Assembly: GCF_020103695.1 (NCBI RefSeq)
Contig: NZ_JAHXBF010000044.1
Span: forward strand, 16,113 to 80,112
DNA from: Hyalangium versicolor
GTDB lineage: Bacteria; Myxococcota; Myxococcia; Myxococcales; Myxococcaceae
Length of the DNA: 64,000 nt
Direction: 5' to 3'
Shown: one piece after another, positions 35,555-46,846 of the stretch
Layout of the letters: each line of letters begins with the position of its first letter
Numbering within the stretch: the stretch's first letter is position 1
The notes under the pieces: model-generated
The model's input: the letters and a program-made list of their open reading frames with translations, nothing else
The model's database searches: none
What the model was told of the DNA's origin: nothing
Translations under genes and position numbers: made by a program

Positions 35555-35578
35555 CTGTCAGCCCGACTCAGCCGCGAA

Positions 35579-36478
35579 CTACTTGCCCAGACGGTACGAA
35601 GTCCACATGGAGTCCATGCGCGAGATCTGCCCCGCGGTGAACGTGTTCATGCAGCTGTCGTCCGTGTAGTCCATGAAGTTGTAGATGGGGTCCGCACCCG
35701 CGATGTTGGTGCAGGTGTCGCGGCCCGCCGGACAACCGTAGGCAGCGGACTTCTCGGCCGGCGTATCCGACACGCCGTCTCCGCCGGTGGCCGACGTGGC
35801 ACAGGCGCCCTGGAACGTGTGGTAGAGGCCAAACCAGTGGCCGATCTCGTGGGTCGCCGTGTCACCCAGGTTGTACGGAGTCGCCGTGCCGCCGGGCAGC
35901 GACGAGTACAGGATCACCACGCCGTCCAGCTTCGGGGACGAGGTGTACGAGGACGGGAAGGTCGCCCAGCCCAGCAGGCCCCCACCCATGTTGTTGGAGT
36001 AGATGTTCAGGTCGTCCGCGGTGCCCTTGCGCAGCGCGGTCTTCATCGCCGTCTCGGAGCTGCCACCGCTCGAGGTGTACCAGGTGGAGTTCGTGGTGCG
36101 GTCCACGGACACCAGGTTGAACTTGAACGGGGTGTTCGCGTACGCCGCAGTCAGCACCGCCATCTGCGAATCAATCTGCGACTGCGGAACGTCGCCGTTG
36201 GCAATCCCCGAGCCCTTGTTGATGACGTGCCAGTACACGTTCACCGTGATGGAGCCCACCGCGGCCATCGCGCTGCGGTTCTGGGAGAGCGTCTGCTGCA
36301 CAGCCTCCTGCTCGCCGGGGCTCAAGTCGCGGGTGGCGCATCCACGCAGGGCCGGAGCCTCCGCCTGCTGCTCCGCGGGCGCAGGAGCCGGCTCGGCCTC
36401 CTTGTTATCCGCGCAGCCAGAGAGGGCTACCATGGCGCCAACGACCAGACCGCTCTTCCAGTTGAAACGAAGCGACAT
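35579..36478 (-). CDS. M43 (pappalysin-type) zinc metalloprotease lipoprotein
   Basis: A 299-residue predicted lipoprotein (signal MSLRFNWKSGLVVGAMVALSGC, in two parts: MSLRFNWKSG and LVVGAMVALSGC). The zinc site THEIGHWFGLYHTF is the extended HExxHxxGxxH of metzincins, and the Met-turn NFMDYTDDSCM identifies the M43/cytophagalysin family. Paired Cys around ACATSATGGDGVSDTP and CPAGRDTC probably form the family disulfides. Likely a surface-anchored or shed protease used for prey or matrix protein digestion. Stop-to-terminator spacing is short. Confidence 0.9.
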   Translation of the reverse strand: MSLRFNWKSGLVVGAMVALSGCADNKEAEPAPAPAEQQAEAPALRGCATRDLSPGEQEAVQQTLSQNRSAMAAVGSITVNVYWHVINKGSGIANGDVPQSQIDSQMAVLTAAYANTPFKFNLVSVDRTTNSTWYTSSGGSSETAMKTALRKGTADDLNIYSNNMGGGLLGWATFPSSYTSSPKLDGVVILYSSLPGGTATPYNLGDTATHEIGHWFGLYHTFQGACATSATGGDGVSDTPAEKSAAYGCPAGRDTCTNIAGADPIYNFMDYTDDSCMNTFTAGQISRMDSMWTSYRLGK

Positions 36479-36594
36479 TTCCTAACTCCTAGGAAAGTGG
36501 GGGAGCCACGGAAGGTACGCCGAGCAAGCAGCCTCCGTCAATGCGGCAACCAGTTTTTCTTGTACTTTTGCGTCTTCATCGATTTTCCCAGCCG

Positions 36595-36600
36595 TAGGAT
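36595..36600 (+). promoter_or_regulatory. Candidate -10 hexamer TAGGAT
   Basis: TAGGAT ends 9 nt before the ATG at 36610, in an AT-rich stretch of the divergent gap. It may also supply AGGA for ribosome binding, so promoter and Shine-Dalgarno roles overlap. Confidence 0.4.
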
Positions 36601-36609
36601 CAAGTGAGC

Positions 36610-38526
36610 ATGTCTCAGACTTCCTCCTCCACAAGCCTTCCCGTTACTTCACGTTCCGTCACAGGCCGAGTGGATGTCCACCCCCGGGGATTCGGGTTCC
36701 TCAGCGTGCAGGGCGCTCCGTCCGGCGAGGTGCTCTCCGCGTTCATCCCTCCGCCGGAGCTGGGGCCGTTCCTGGCGGATGACGTGGTCTCCGCCACGGT
36801 GAGCCAGGCCGCGGACGGGCGATGGAGCGCGAGCGGGCTGTCCCTGCTGCAGCGCCCGCGCGAGCACGTCTACGGCGAGGTGGTGCTGCGCAAGGGCGCC
36901 CCTCACCTGCGCATCGACAACGAGGTGGCCAACACCGACTGGCCGTTGGACGCGGGCGGCACCGCCGTGCAGCCCGGAGACGCGGTGGTGGCGCGCATCG
37001 CCGAGGGCAAGGTGGCGCTCGTCTACAAGCTGGAGCCGGGCGTCGATCGCTCCATCGAGCGCGTCATCGCCCGCCACGCCCTGCGCCGGGACTTCGCCCC
37101 CGAGGTGCTCGCGGAGGCCCAGGCGGCTCGGGCCCGGCCTCATGCCCTGGGCGCTCGCAGGGACCTGCGCTCGGTGCCCACCGTCACGGTGGACGCGCCC
37201 TCCACGCGAGACATCGACGATGCCATCTCCGTGCTGCCGGCGGCGGCGGATGGGGCGCTGCGGCTGCTGGTGTCCATCGCGGACGTGGCGGAGTTCGTCT
37301 CCGAGGGCTCCGTGCTGGATCAGGCCGCGCGCGAGCGCGCCACCAGCGTGTACCTGGCGGGCCATGTGCTGCACATGCTCCCCCAGGAGCTGTCCGCGCA
37401 CTGGCTGAGCCTAGTGCCCAACGAGGAGCGGCTGTGCCTCACGGTGGAACTGCGCATCGACGCGGAGGGCCGCGTCACCGCGGCGGACGTGTACGAGAGC
37501 ATCATCCGCTCCTGGGCGCGGCTGAACTACGACGAGGTGGCGGACTTCCTGGACAAGGGCATCGTCTCGGAGCCCATGGCGCCGGTGCGCGAGGTGATGC
37601 CGTGGTTCCGCGCGGCCGCGGCGCGGCTGGAAGTGGCTCGCTCGGGCCGTGGCGGCATCGAGATGTCTCGCGAGGAGGGGCGCTTCACCTTCGACCGGGA
37701 GACGGGCCAGGTCTCCGGCATCGAGAACGAGCGGCCCACCTCCGCGCATAAGATGATCGAGCGCTTCATGGTGGCCGCCAACGAGGCGATTGGCGAGTGG
37801 ATGCTCACGCGCGGCCTGCCCGCGCTGTACCGCATCCAGGACGAGCCGGATCCGCTGCGGGTGGCCGACCTGGCCGCCTTCGCGTGGAACTCGGGCTTCG
37901 CGGCGGGGTTCGGCGGCAAGCTGTCTCCGCTGGCGCTGGGCGCCTTTGACAGGCAGATCTCCGGCTGCACGGCGGAGCCGGCCCTGCGCTCGGTGCTGCG
38001 GCGCTCGCTGGGCCCGGCGCGCTACACGGTGGTGCCCTCGGGGCACTTCGGCCTGGCGGCGAAGTGGTACCTGCACTTCACCTCGCCCATCCGGCGGTAC
38101 GCGGACCTGGTGGTCCACCGCATCCTCAAACAGTACCTGCGCGGCCGCCGCGACTTCACCCATCAGGATCCGGCCGTGGAGCAACTGGCCACGCACATCA
38201 ACGCACGGGCCCGCGCCGCCTCGCGCGCCGAGCAGGATCGCCACCGCGTGCTCGAGGCGCGGCTGATGAAAGCGCACGTCGGCAAGAGCTACCCGGGGCG
38301 CATCACCCGCGTGAAACCGTTTGGGCTCATCGTTCAGCTGGACGACATGCTGGTGGAGGGGGTGCTCCCCGTGGATGCGCTGCCCCACGGCCCCTTCCGG
38401 CCGGACACGCGAGAGACTTCCCTCGTCGGTCCCAAGCGCACCTACACCATCGGCATGCCCGTGCAGGTGAAGGTGGTCTCCACGGACGAGTTGCTGGGCC
38501 GCATCGAGTTCTCACCGGTGGGCTGA
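36610..38526 (+). CDS. RNase II/R-family 3'-5' exoribonuclease
   Basis: A 638-residue RNB-family exonuclease degrading RNA processively from 3' to 5'. Order: N-terminal OB/cold-shock segment (SVTGRVDVHPRGFGFLSV), RNB domain with the active-site Asp cluster VDAPSTRDIDDAISV, KMIERFMVAANEAIGEW and LHFTSPIRRYADLVVHRIL, then a C-terminal S1 domain (SYPGRITRVKPFGLIVQLDD). It is shorter than E. coli RNase R (~813), lacking the N-terminal helix-turn-helix and Lys-rich tail. The ATG at 36610 gives better spacing from AGGA than the GTG at 36604. Whether it is the rnr or an RNase II-type orthologue is open. Confidence 0.9.
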   Translation: MSQTSSSTSLPVTSRSVTGRVDVHPRGFGFLSVQGAPSGEVLSAFIPPPELGPFLADDVVSATVSQAADGRWSASGLSLLQRPREHVYGEVVLRKGAPHLRIDNEVANTDWPLDAGGTAVQPGDAVVARIAEGKVALVYKLEPGVDRSIERVIARHALRRDFAPEVLAEAQAARARPHALGARRDLRSVPTVTVDAPSTRDIDDAISVLPAAADGALRLLVSIADVAEFVSEGSVLDQAARERATSVYLAGHVLHMLPQELSAHWLSLVPNEERLCLTVELRIDAEGRVTAADVYESIIRSWARLNYDEVADFLDKGIVSEPMAPVREVMPWFRAAAARLEVARSGRGGIEMSREEGRFTFDRETGQVSGIENERPTSAHKMIERFMVAANEAIGEWMLTRGLPALYRIQDEPDPLRVADLAAFAWNSGFAAGFGGKLSPLALGAFDRQISGCTAEPALRSVLRRSLGPARYTVVPSGHFGLAAKWYLHFTSPIRRYADLVVHRILKQYLRGRRDFTHQDPAVEQLATHINARARAASRAEQDRHRVLEARLMKAHVGKSYPGRITRVKPFGLIVQLDDMLVEGVLPVDALPHGPFRPDTRETSLVGPKRTYTIGMPVQVKVVSTDELLGRIEFSPVG

Positions 38527-38885
38527 TTCCAGCTCCCAAGAAATTGCACCGTGGGGTCAACATCCGTCTCGTCCTCCGGTGCTGAGCACTTCCGCGGCGC
38601 GTTCCCGTCACTAACTACATGGCTGCCTGTCCCCGACCTTGGTCGGAGACGCGGGTGGCGGGTGAACGGGAGAGCGGTGGGCTCGGAGACACTCTGGGGG
38701 GGTCCGATGCTCTCGATTTCTTTTTTCTGCGAGCACCTTTCTCCAACTCACCTGGAGCGCTCGCCTCCGTGAGGACCGCGTCTTTTCCTCACTGGGAGTG
38801 CGTGACATCTTGATGCCCCACACCAGTGCCGTGCGTGCTGTCTCGCGAGAGAGACGAGAAGCAGCGCCGGCCAGAGGGATGTCAC
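38527..38885. other. 359-bp intergenic region
   Basis: No gene is supported here. The stretch holds a perfect 14-bp palindrome CCGACCTTGGTCGG (38633-38646) and a T-rich run near 38718. Its last ~15 bp (GAGGGATGTCAC) resemble the leader of the tandem copy at 40764. It is the probable control region of the propeller lipoprotein genes. Confidence 0.5.
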
Positions 38886-40643
38886 ATGCGCGGCGAATGG
38901 CTTGGGCTCGTGGCAGTCACAGCAGTCCTGCTCTCGTGCGGCGAAGGAGAGCCGCCCTCGCAGTCCCTGCAGTTCCGTGTGGGCGGCACCGTCAGCGGAC
39001 TCGATGGGAGCCTCACGCTCCAGCTCAACTCGAGCGAAAACCTCACCCTGAGCCAGAGCGGGTACTTCCTGTTCGAGACACCCGTTGATGACGGGAACCC
39101 GTACCGGGTGACGATCACCTCCGCCCCGCCGGAGCAGGTCTGCACCCTGAGAGCAGCCACCGGCCGCATCGGAGGCGCGGACGTGGACTCGGTGCAGGTG
39201 CTCTGCGTGGTACGCACCTATGCCCTCGGAGGGCACACGGATGAGGCGACGGGTTCCATCACCCTCCGCCTCGAGAGCGGAGATAACGGAGACACCGGAG
39301 AGAGCCTGGTCTTCCTCGCCCCCGGCGACTTCACCTTCCAGACCCGGCTGCCTCGAGGCAGCGAATACACGGCCTCCATCGAAGTGCAGCCCCGCGGCTT
39401 CCGGTGCACGATGACGGGAGCGAGTGGCACGGTGCAGGGCAATGTCACCAGCATCACCGTGCACTGCACCCCCTGGTACACCTTCAGCGTCTACCAGCCC
39501 GCCAGCCTCGTCATCGGCCAGAGCGATTTCAGCAGCAGTCTCGAGAACCATGGGGAAGGCATCGGCCCCCGGGGCATGAGGTACCCCTACGGCAATCCCT
39601 CGTTCACTGGCGGAAAGCTCTACATCCCGGACTTCTTCAACAACCGCATCCTTGGGTACAACGCCCTGCCCACGCAGAATGATCCGACTCCCGACTTCTA
39701 CCTCGGGCAGATCGACTTCTACACCCACAGCCAGTCCGCCGGGCCCAAGGGGCTCTCCTGGCCTGCGGGCATCGCCTCCCATGGCGAGGAGATGGTGGTG
39801 GCGGACTCGGGCAACAACCGCATCTCGTTCTACAGCAAGCCGCCCGATTGGACCTTTGCCCCGGTGAGCCTCGTCATCGGCCAGCCGGACTACATCAACA
39901 TCTCTCCTCGATGTGACGCGCGATCCGTTGTCACTCCCAGAGGAGTGGCCCTCACCCCTCACAAGCTCGTCGTCTCGGACGCCAGCAACAACCGCCTCCT
40001 CATCTGGAACAAACACCCCGATGCACTGAACGAGGAGGCGGACCTCGCGCTCGGTCAGCCGGACCTCATCACGTGCAACCGGGACTACAGCACCGGGGAC
40101 GGGACTACCACTCCGCCTCCCGCCAATCCTCCCTCGGCCACCACCTTCAACCGCCCCCAAGGCATCTGGACGGATGGCGTGCGGCTCGTCGTGGCCGACA
40201 CCGGAAACCACCGCGTCCTCATCTGGAACTCTCTCCCCTCCTCTGGCTCGCAGCCCCCGGATGTGGTGCTCGGACAGCCGGACTTCACCAGCAACACCCA
40301 CGACACCACCCGGACGGGCATGTCTTCGCCCACCAACGTCACCTCCACCGGCGTGCAGCTCTTTGTGAGCGATGAGGACAACCACCGCGTGCTCATCTGG
40401 AATCAGTTCCCCACCACGAATGGTGCCCTCCCGGATGCCGTCCTCGGGCAAGCCGACTTCACCTCCTCCCTCTCAGGCGAGCCTTTCGAGGTGTGCTCTT
40501 CCGAGAGGCCGTCCTCGTGCCAAACCTACTATCGGCCGAACGCGCGGAGCCTCAATGGACCCACAGGCTTGCTGCTGGTCCCGCCGTACCTGCTGGTGAC
40601 GGACACGTACAACCACCGCGTCCTCATCTACGAGAGCCAATGA
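38886..40643 (+). CDS. NHL-type beta-propeller lipoprotein, tandem copy 1
   Basis: A 585-residue lipoprotein (MRGEWLGLVAVTAVLLSCGE, lipobox LLSC). Two Ig/carboxypeptidase-regulatory-like beta repeats come first (~28-105, VGGTVSGLDGSLTLQL; ~107-190, LGGHTDEATGSITLRL), then a six-bladed-like propeller with repeated YxxDxxNNRxLxxN strands (IPDFFNNRILGYN, VADSGNNRISFY, VSDASNNRLLIWN, VADTGNHRVLIWN, VSDEDNHRVLIWN, VTDTYNHRVLIYE) each followed by VLGQxDF. Surface binding of ligand or protein is likely. The ATG at 38886 is chosen as the longer frame lacks a signal. Nearly identical to the next gene. Confidence 0.82.
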   Translation: MRGEWLGLVAVTAVLLSCGEGEPPSQSLQFRVGGTVSGLDGSLTLQLNSSENLTLSQSGYFLFETPVDDGNPYRVTITSAPPEQVCTLRAATGRIGGADVDSVQVLCVVRTYALGGHTDEATGSITLRLESGDNGDTGESLVFLAPGDFTFQTRLPRGSEYTASIEVQPRGFRCTMTGASGTVQGNVTSITVHCTPWYTFSVYQPASLVIGQSDFSSSLENHGEGIGPRGMRYPYGNPSFTGGKLYIPDFFNNRILGYNALPTQNDPTPDFYLGQIDFYTHSQSAGPKGLSWPAGIASHGEEMVVADSGNNRISFYSKPPDWTFAPVSLVIGQPDYINISPRCDARSVVTPRGVALTPHKLVVSDASNNRLLIWNKHPDALNEEADLALGQPDLITCNRDYSTGDGTTTPPPANPPSATTFNRPQGIWTDGVRLVVADTGNHRVLIWNSLPSSGSQPPDVVLGQPDFTSNTHDTTRTGMSSPTNVTSTGVQLFVSDEDNHRVLIWNQFPTTNGALPDAVLGQADFTSSLSGEPFEVCSSERPSSCQTYYRPNARSLNGPTGLLLVPPYLLVTDTYNHRVLIYESQ

Positions 40644-40763
40644 GCCCGAGCGCTGGCGCCTTTTCCCCCGGACAACCTCATGGCATGGTCACTTTTCTCA
40701 TGAGCGCCGTGCGAGCGGGTCTGCAGGAAGGCCCTGCACCGTGTACGGCCAGGGGAAGTCACC

Positions 40764-42530
40764 ATGCGCGGCGAATGGCTTGGGCTCGTGGCAGTCGCAG
40801 CAGTCCTGCTCTCGTGCGGCGGCGAAGGAGAGCCGCCCTCGCAGTCCCTGCAGTTCCGTGTGGGCGGAACCGTCAGCGGACTCGATGGGAACCTCACGCT
40901 CCAGCTCAACTCGGGCGAAAACCTCACCCTGAGCCAGAACGGGTACTTCCTGTTCGAGACGCCCGTTGATGACGGGAACCCGTACCGGGTGACGATCACC
41001 ACCGCCCCGCCGGAGCAGGTCTGCACCCTGAAAGCAGCCACCGGCCGCATCGGAGGCGCGGACGTGGACTCGGTGCAGGTGCTCTGCGTGGTACGCACCT
41101 ATGCCCTCGGAGGGCATGCGGATGGGGCGACGGGTTCCATCACCCTCCGCCTCGAGAGCGGAGATAACGGAGACACCGGAGAGAGCCTGGTCTTCCTCGC
41201 CCCCGGCGACTTCACCTTCCAGACCCGGCTGTCTCGAGGCAGCGAATACACGGCCTCCATCGAAGTGCAGCCCCGCGGCTTCCGGTGCACGATGACGGGA
41301 GCGAGTGGCACGGTGCAGGGCAATGTCCCCAGCATCACCGTGCATTGCACCCCCTGGTACGCTTTCAGCGCCTACCAACCCGCCAGCCTCGTCATCGGCC
41401 AGAGCGACTTCAGCGGCTATATCGAGAACCACGCGGAAGGCATCGGTTCCCGGGGCATGAAGTTCCCCTCCGGCAACCCCTTGTTCGTGAACGGAAAGCT
41501 CTACATCCCGGATAGCGGCAACAACCGCATCCTCGGGTACAACGCCCTGCCCACGCAGAATGACCAGTCCGCCGACTTCTTCGTCGGGCAAATCGACCGC
41601 TACACCCACAGCCAGTCCGCCGGGCCCAAAGGACTCTCCGCGCCCCTGGACATCGCCCTCGAAGGGCAGGAGATGGTGGTAGCGGACAGGGGCAACAATC
41701 GCATCGCGATCTACAACAAGCCGCCGGAACAGACCTTCTCCCCGGTGAACCTCGTCATCGGCCAGCCGGACTACATCAACATCTCTCCTCGCTGTGACGC
41801 GCGATCCGTCGTCAACCCCGCGGGGGTGGCCCTCACCCCTGAAAAGCTCATCGTCCCGGACGCCGGCAACAACCGCCTCCTCATCTGGAACAAACACCCC
41901 GATGCCCTGAACGAGGAGGCGGACCTCGTGCTCGGTCAGCCGGACCTCATCACGTGCAACCGGGACTACAGCACCGGGGACGGGACCACCACTCCGCCTC
42001 CCGCCAATCCTCCCTCGGCCACCACCTTCAACCGCCCCCAAGGCATCTGGACGGATGGCGTGCGGCTCGTCGTGGCCGACACCGGAAACCACCGCGTCCT
42101 CATCTGGAACTCTCTCCCCTCCTCTGGCTCGCAGCCCCCGGATGTGGTGCTCGGACAGCCGGACTTCACCAGCAACACCCACGACACCACCCGGACGGGC
42201 ATGTCTTCGCCCACCAACGTCACCTCCACTGGCGTGCAGCTCGCCGTGAGCGACTGGGGCAACCACCGCGTGCTCATCTGGAACCAGTTCCCCACCACGA
42301 ATGGTGCCCTCCCGGATGCCGTCCTCGGGCAAGCTGACTTCACCTCCAACTACGTGGGTGAGCCCGTCACATGTCCGGAGAACCCGTCTCCCGAGGATCC
42401 CCTCTGCGTCGCGGGCAACCGGCCGAACGCGCGGACCCTCCACTCGCCCACGGGCCTGCTGATGCTCCCTCCCTACCTGCTGGTGGCGGACACGGACAAC
42501 CACCGCGTCCTCATCTACGAAAGCCAGTGA
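40764..42530 (+). CDS. NHL-type beta-propeller lipoprotein, tandem copy 2
   Basis: A 588-residue lipoprotein, same order as its neighbour: signal and lipobox (LLSCGG), two beta repeats, six propeller strands (IPDSGNNRILGYN through VADTDNHRVLIYE). One extra Gly codon after the lipid Cys and a longer loop near the end account for the length difference. The gene is 120 bp downstream of copy 1, with an AGGGGAAGTCACC leader. The propeller middle is the most diverged region. A third paralogue lies at 49385-51124. Confidence 0.82.
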   Translation: MRGEWLGLVAVAAVLLSCGGEGEPPSQSLQFRVGGTVSGLDGNLTLQLNSGENLTLSQNGYFLFETPVDDGNPYRVTITTAPPEQVCTLKAATGRIGGADVDSVQVLCVVRTYALGGHADGATGSITLRLESGDNGDTGESLVFLAPGDFTFQTRLSRGSEYTASIEVQPRGFRCTMTGASGTVQGNVPSITVHCTPWYAFSAYQPASLVIGQSDFSGYIENHAEGIGSRGMKFPSGNPLFVNGKLYIPDSGNNRILGYNALPTQNDQSADFFVGQIDRYTHSQSAGPKGLSAPLDIALEGQEMVVADRGNNRIAIYNKPPEQTFSPVNLVIGQPDYINISPRCDARSVVNPAGVALTPEKLIVPDAGNNRLLIWNKHPDALNEEADLVLGQPDLITCNRDYSTGDGTTTPPPANPPSATTFNRPQGIWTDGVRLVVADTGNHRVLIWNSLPSSGSQPPDVVLGQPDFTSNTHDTTRTGMSSPTNVTSTGVQLAVSDWGNHRVLIWNQFPTTNGALPDAVLGQADFTSNYVGEPVTCPENPSPEDPLCVAGNRPNARTLHSPTGLLMLPPYLLVADTDNHRVLIYESQ

Positions 42531-42801
42531 ATTCCCGTCGGCAAGGCAGGCGGCCGAGCGGTGCCCCGCGGCTCACATGAACCGCCGGGATTCTTGTGGA
42601 TCTGAGCGAAAGTGGACGAAAATGCCGCACGCAAGAAACGCGTGTCAGGTCCGCCCTCCCACGGCCAGGAGGGAGGGGGAAGCGAGAACCCGGTAGCAGG
42701 TGGGGGGGATGTGAAGCCTGCTGAGAGCGCGCCCGCGGATTCGCGGCGCGCTCGAGGTTCCTCTCGGAGCGCAACCGCTTCAGAAGGGATGTCAGCAGCA
42801 C

Positions 42802-45792
<2,991 letters not shown>

Positions 45793-45812
45793 GAACTCCC
45801 GTGAGGATGGTG

Positions 45813-46832
45813 ATGAGCAGGACCGCGGTTTTCCTGGCCACAGTGCTCTCGCTCGTGGCGTTGGGAGCAACTCCCGCGCTGGCCCAGCAGCAGCCACAGC
45901 AGCAGAAGCCGGCCGAGGAACGCCCCTGGGCGAAGGGCGTTCCCCCCGAGAAGCAGAAAGCGGCGCTCGAGCTGTTCCGGACGGGCAACACCCTGCTGAA
46001 GGAGTCCGTCTTCGTGCAGGCCGCGGAGAAGTACCGCCAGGCGCTCGCGCTCTGGGACCACCCGGCCATCCACTACAACCTGGCGCTGGCGCTGCTGAAC
46101 CTCGACCAGCCCACCGAGGTGTACGAGCACCTCGTGGCGGCGATGCGCTACGGCGTCGCTCCGCTGGACGTGGAGAAGATGGAGCACGCCCGCGCGTACA
46201 AGAACCTCATCGAGCGGCAGCTGGCGCAGTTGGAGGTGAGCTGTGACGATCCCGGCGCCACGGTGTCGCTGGATGGCGCGGTGCTCTTCTCCGCTCCCGG
46301 GCGCTACGAGGGCCGGGTGCGGCCTGGCTCGCACACCTTCGTCGTCTTGAAGGATGGGCACTCGCCCACCACGCTGACGCGCACCCTGCACGCCGACGAG
46401 AAGACCTCGCTCGCGCTCAAGCTGTACTCCGACGATGACCTGACCCGGTACCGTCGGCACTGGTCCGCGTGGAAGCCCTGGGCGCTGACGGGCGCGGGAG
46501 TGGCCGTGGCGCTGGCCGGTGGAGTCCTGCACATGCAGGCCCGAAAGAGCTACGAGGACTTCGACACCCGCATCGCCGAGTGCGGCGGGTGTGTGCCGAC
46601 TCCAGACGTCACCGAGATGCGTTCCAAGGGCGACAGCAACCAGCAACTGGCGGTGGGCGCCTATGCCGTGGGCGGTGCCGCCGCTGTCACGGGGCTGGTG
46701 CTCGCGTTCATCAACCGGCCCCAGGCCTACCGCATCAGCCCGGATGAAGCCCAGAGCCCGCAGCAGGGAGTGAGCATCGCTCCCGTGGTCAGCGGCTCCG
46801 AGGGCGGCATCCAGGCCACCTTCCGCTTCTGA
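45813..46832 (+). CDS. TPR/PEGA-type membrane protein
   Basis: A 339-residue exported protein (signal ...FLATVLSLVALGATPALA, before QQQP). A TPR-like helical part (~35-130; ALELFRTGNTLLKESVFVQA, IHYNLALALLNL) is followed by a PEGA-like beta domain (~145-200; CDDPGATVSLDGAVLFSAPG, RPGSHTFVVLKDGHSPT) and two hydrophobic segments (~222-240 and ~280-300). Such TPR-plus-PEGA proteins commonly accompany myxobacterial kinases and are thought to bind wall or surface glycans. I prefer ATG 45813 (GTGAGG 6 nt before) to 45807. It is 20 bp after the kinase gene and 14 bp before the Cys-repeat gene. Confidence 0.72.
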   Translation: MSRTAVFLATVLSLVALGATPALAQQQPQQQKPAEERPWAKGVPPEKQKAALELFRTGNTLLKESVFVQAAEKYRQALALWDHPAIHYNLALALLNLDQPTEVYEHLVAAMRYGVAPLDVEKMEHARAYKNLIERQLAQLEVSCDDPGATVSLDGAVLFSAPGRYEGRVRPGSHTFVVLKDGHSPTTLTRTLHADEKTSLALKLYSDDDLTRYRRHWSAWKPWALTGAGVAVALAGGVLHMQARKSYEDFDTRIAECGGCVPTPDVTEMRSKGDSNQQLAVGAYAVGGAAAVTGLVLAFINRPQAYRISPDEAQSPQQGVSIAPVVSGSEGGIQATFRF

Positions 46833-46846
46833 GGTTCCTGATCTTT

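Larger units (their letters stand above)
38886..42530 (+). repeat. Tandem gene duplication (direct repeat, ~1.88-kb offset)
   Basis: Copies 38886-40643 and 40764-42530 align at an offset of 1878 bp (1881 after the extra codon). Identity is uneven: the first ~590 bp and a ~320-bp block (about 40050-40370 against 41931-42251) differ at only a few bases, while the middle (about 39480-39830) and the last ~150 bp differ strongly. The long near-identical blocks are direct repeats. Confidence 0.9.

Noticed and set aside
38886..42530. Large direct repeats as a composite transposon
   Set aside because: No transposase, terminal inverted repeats or target-site duplications; both repeats are coding.
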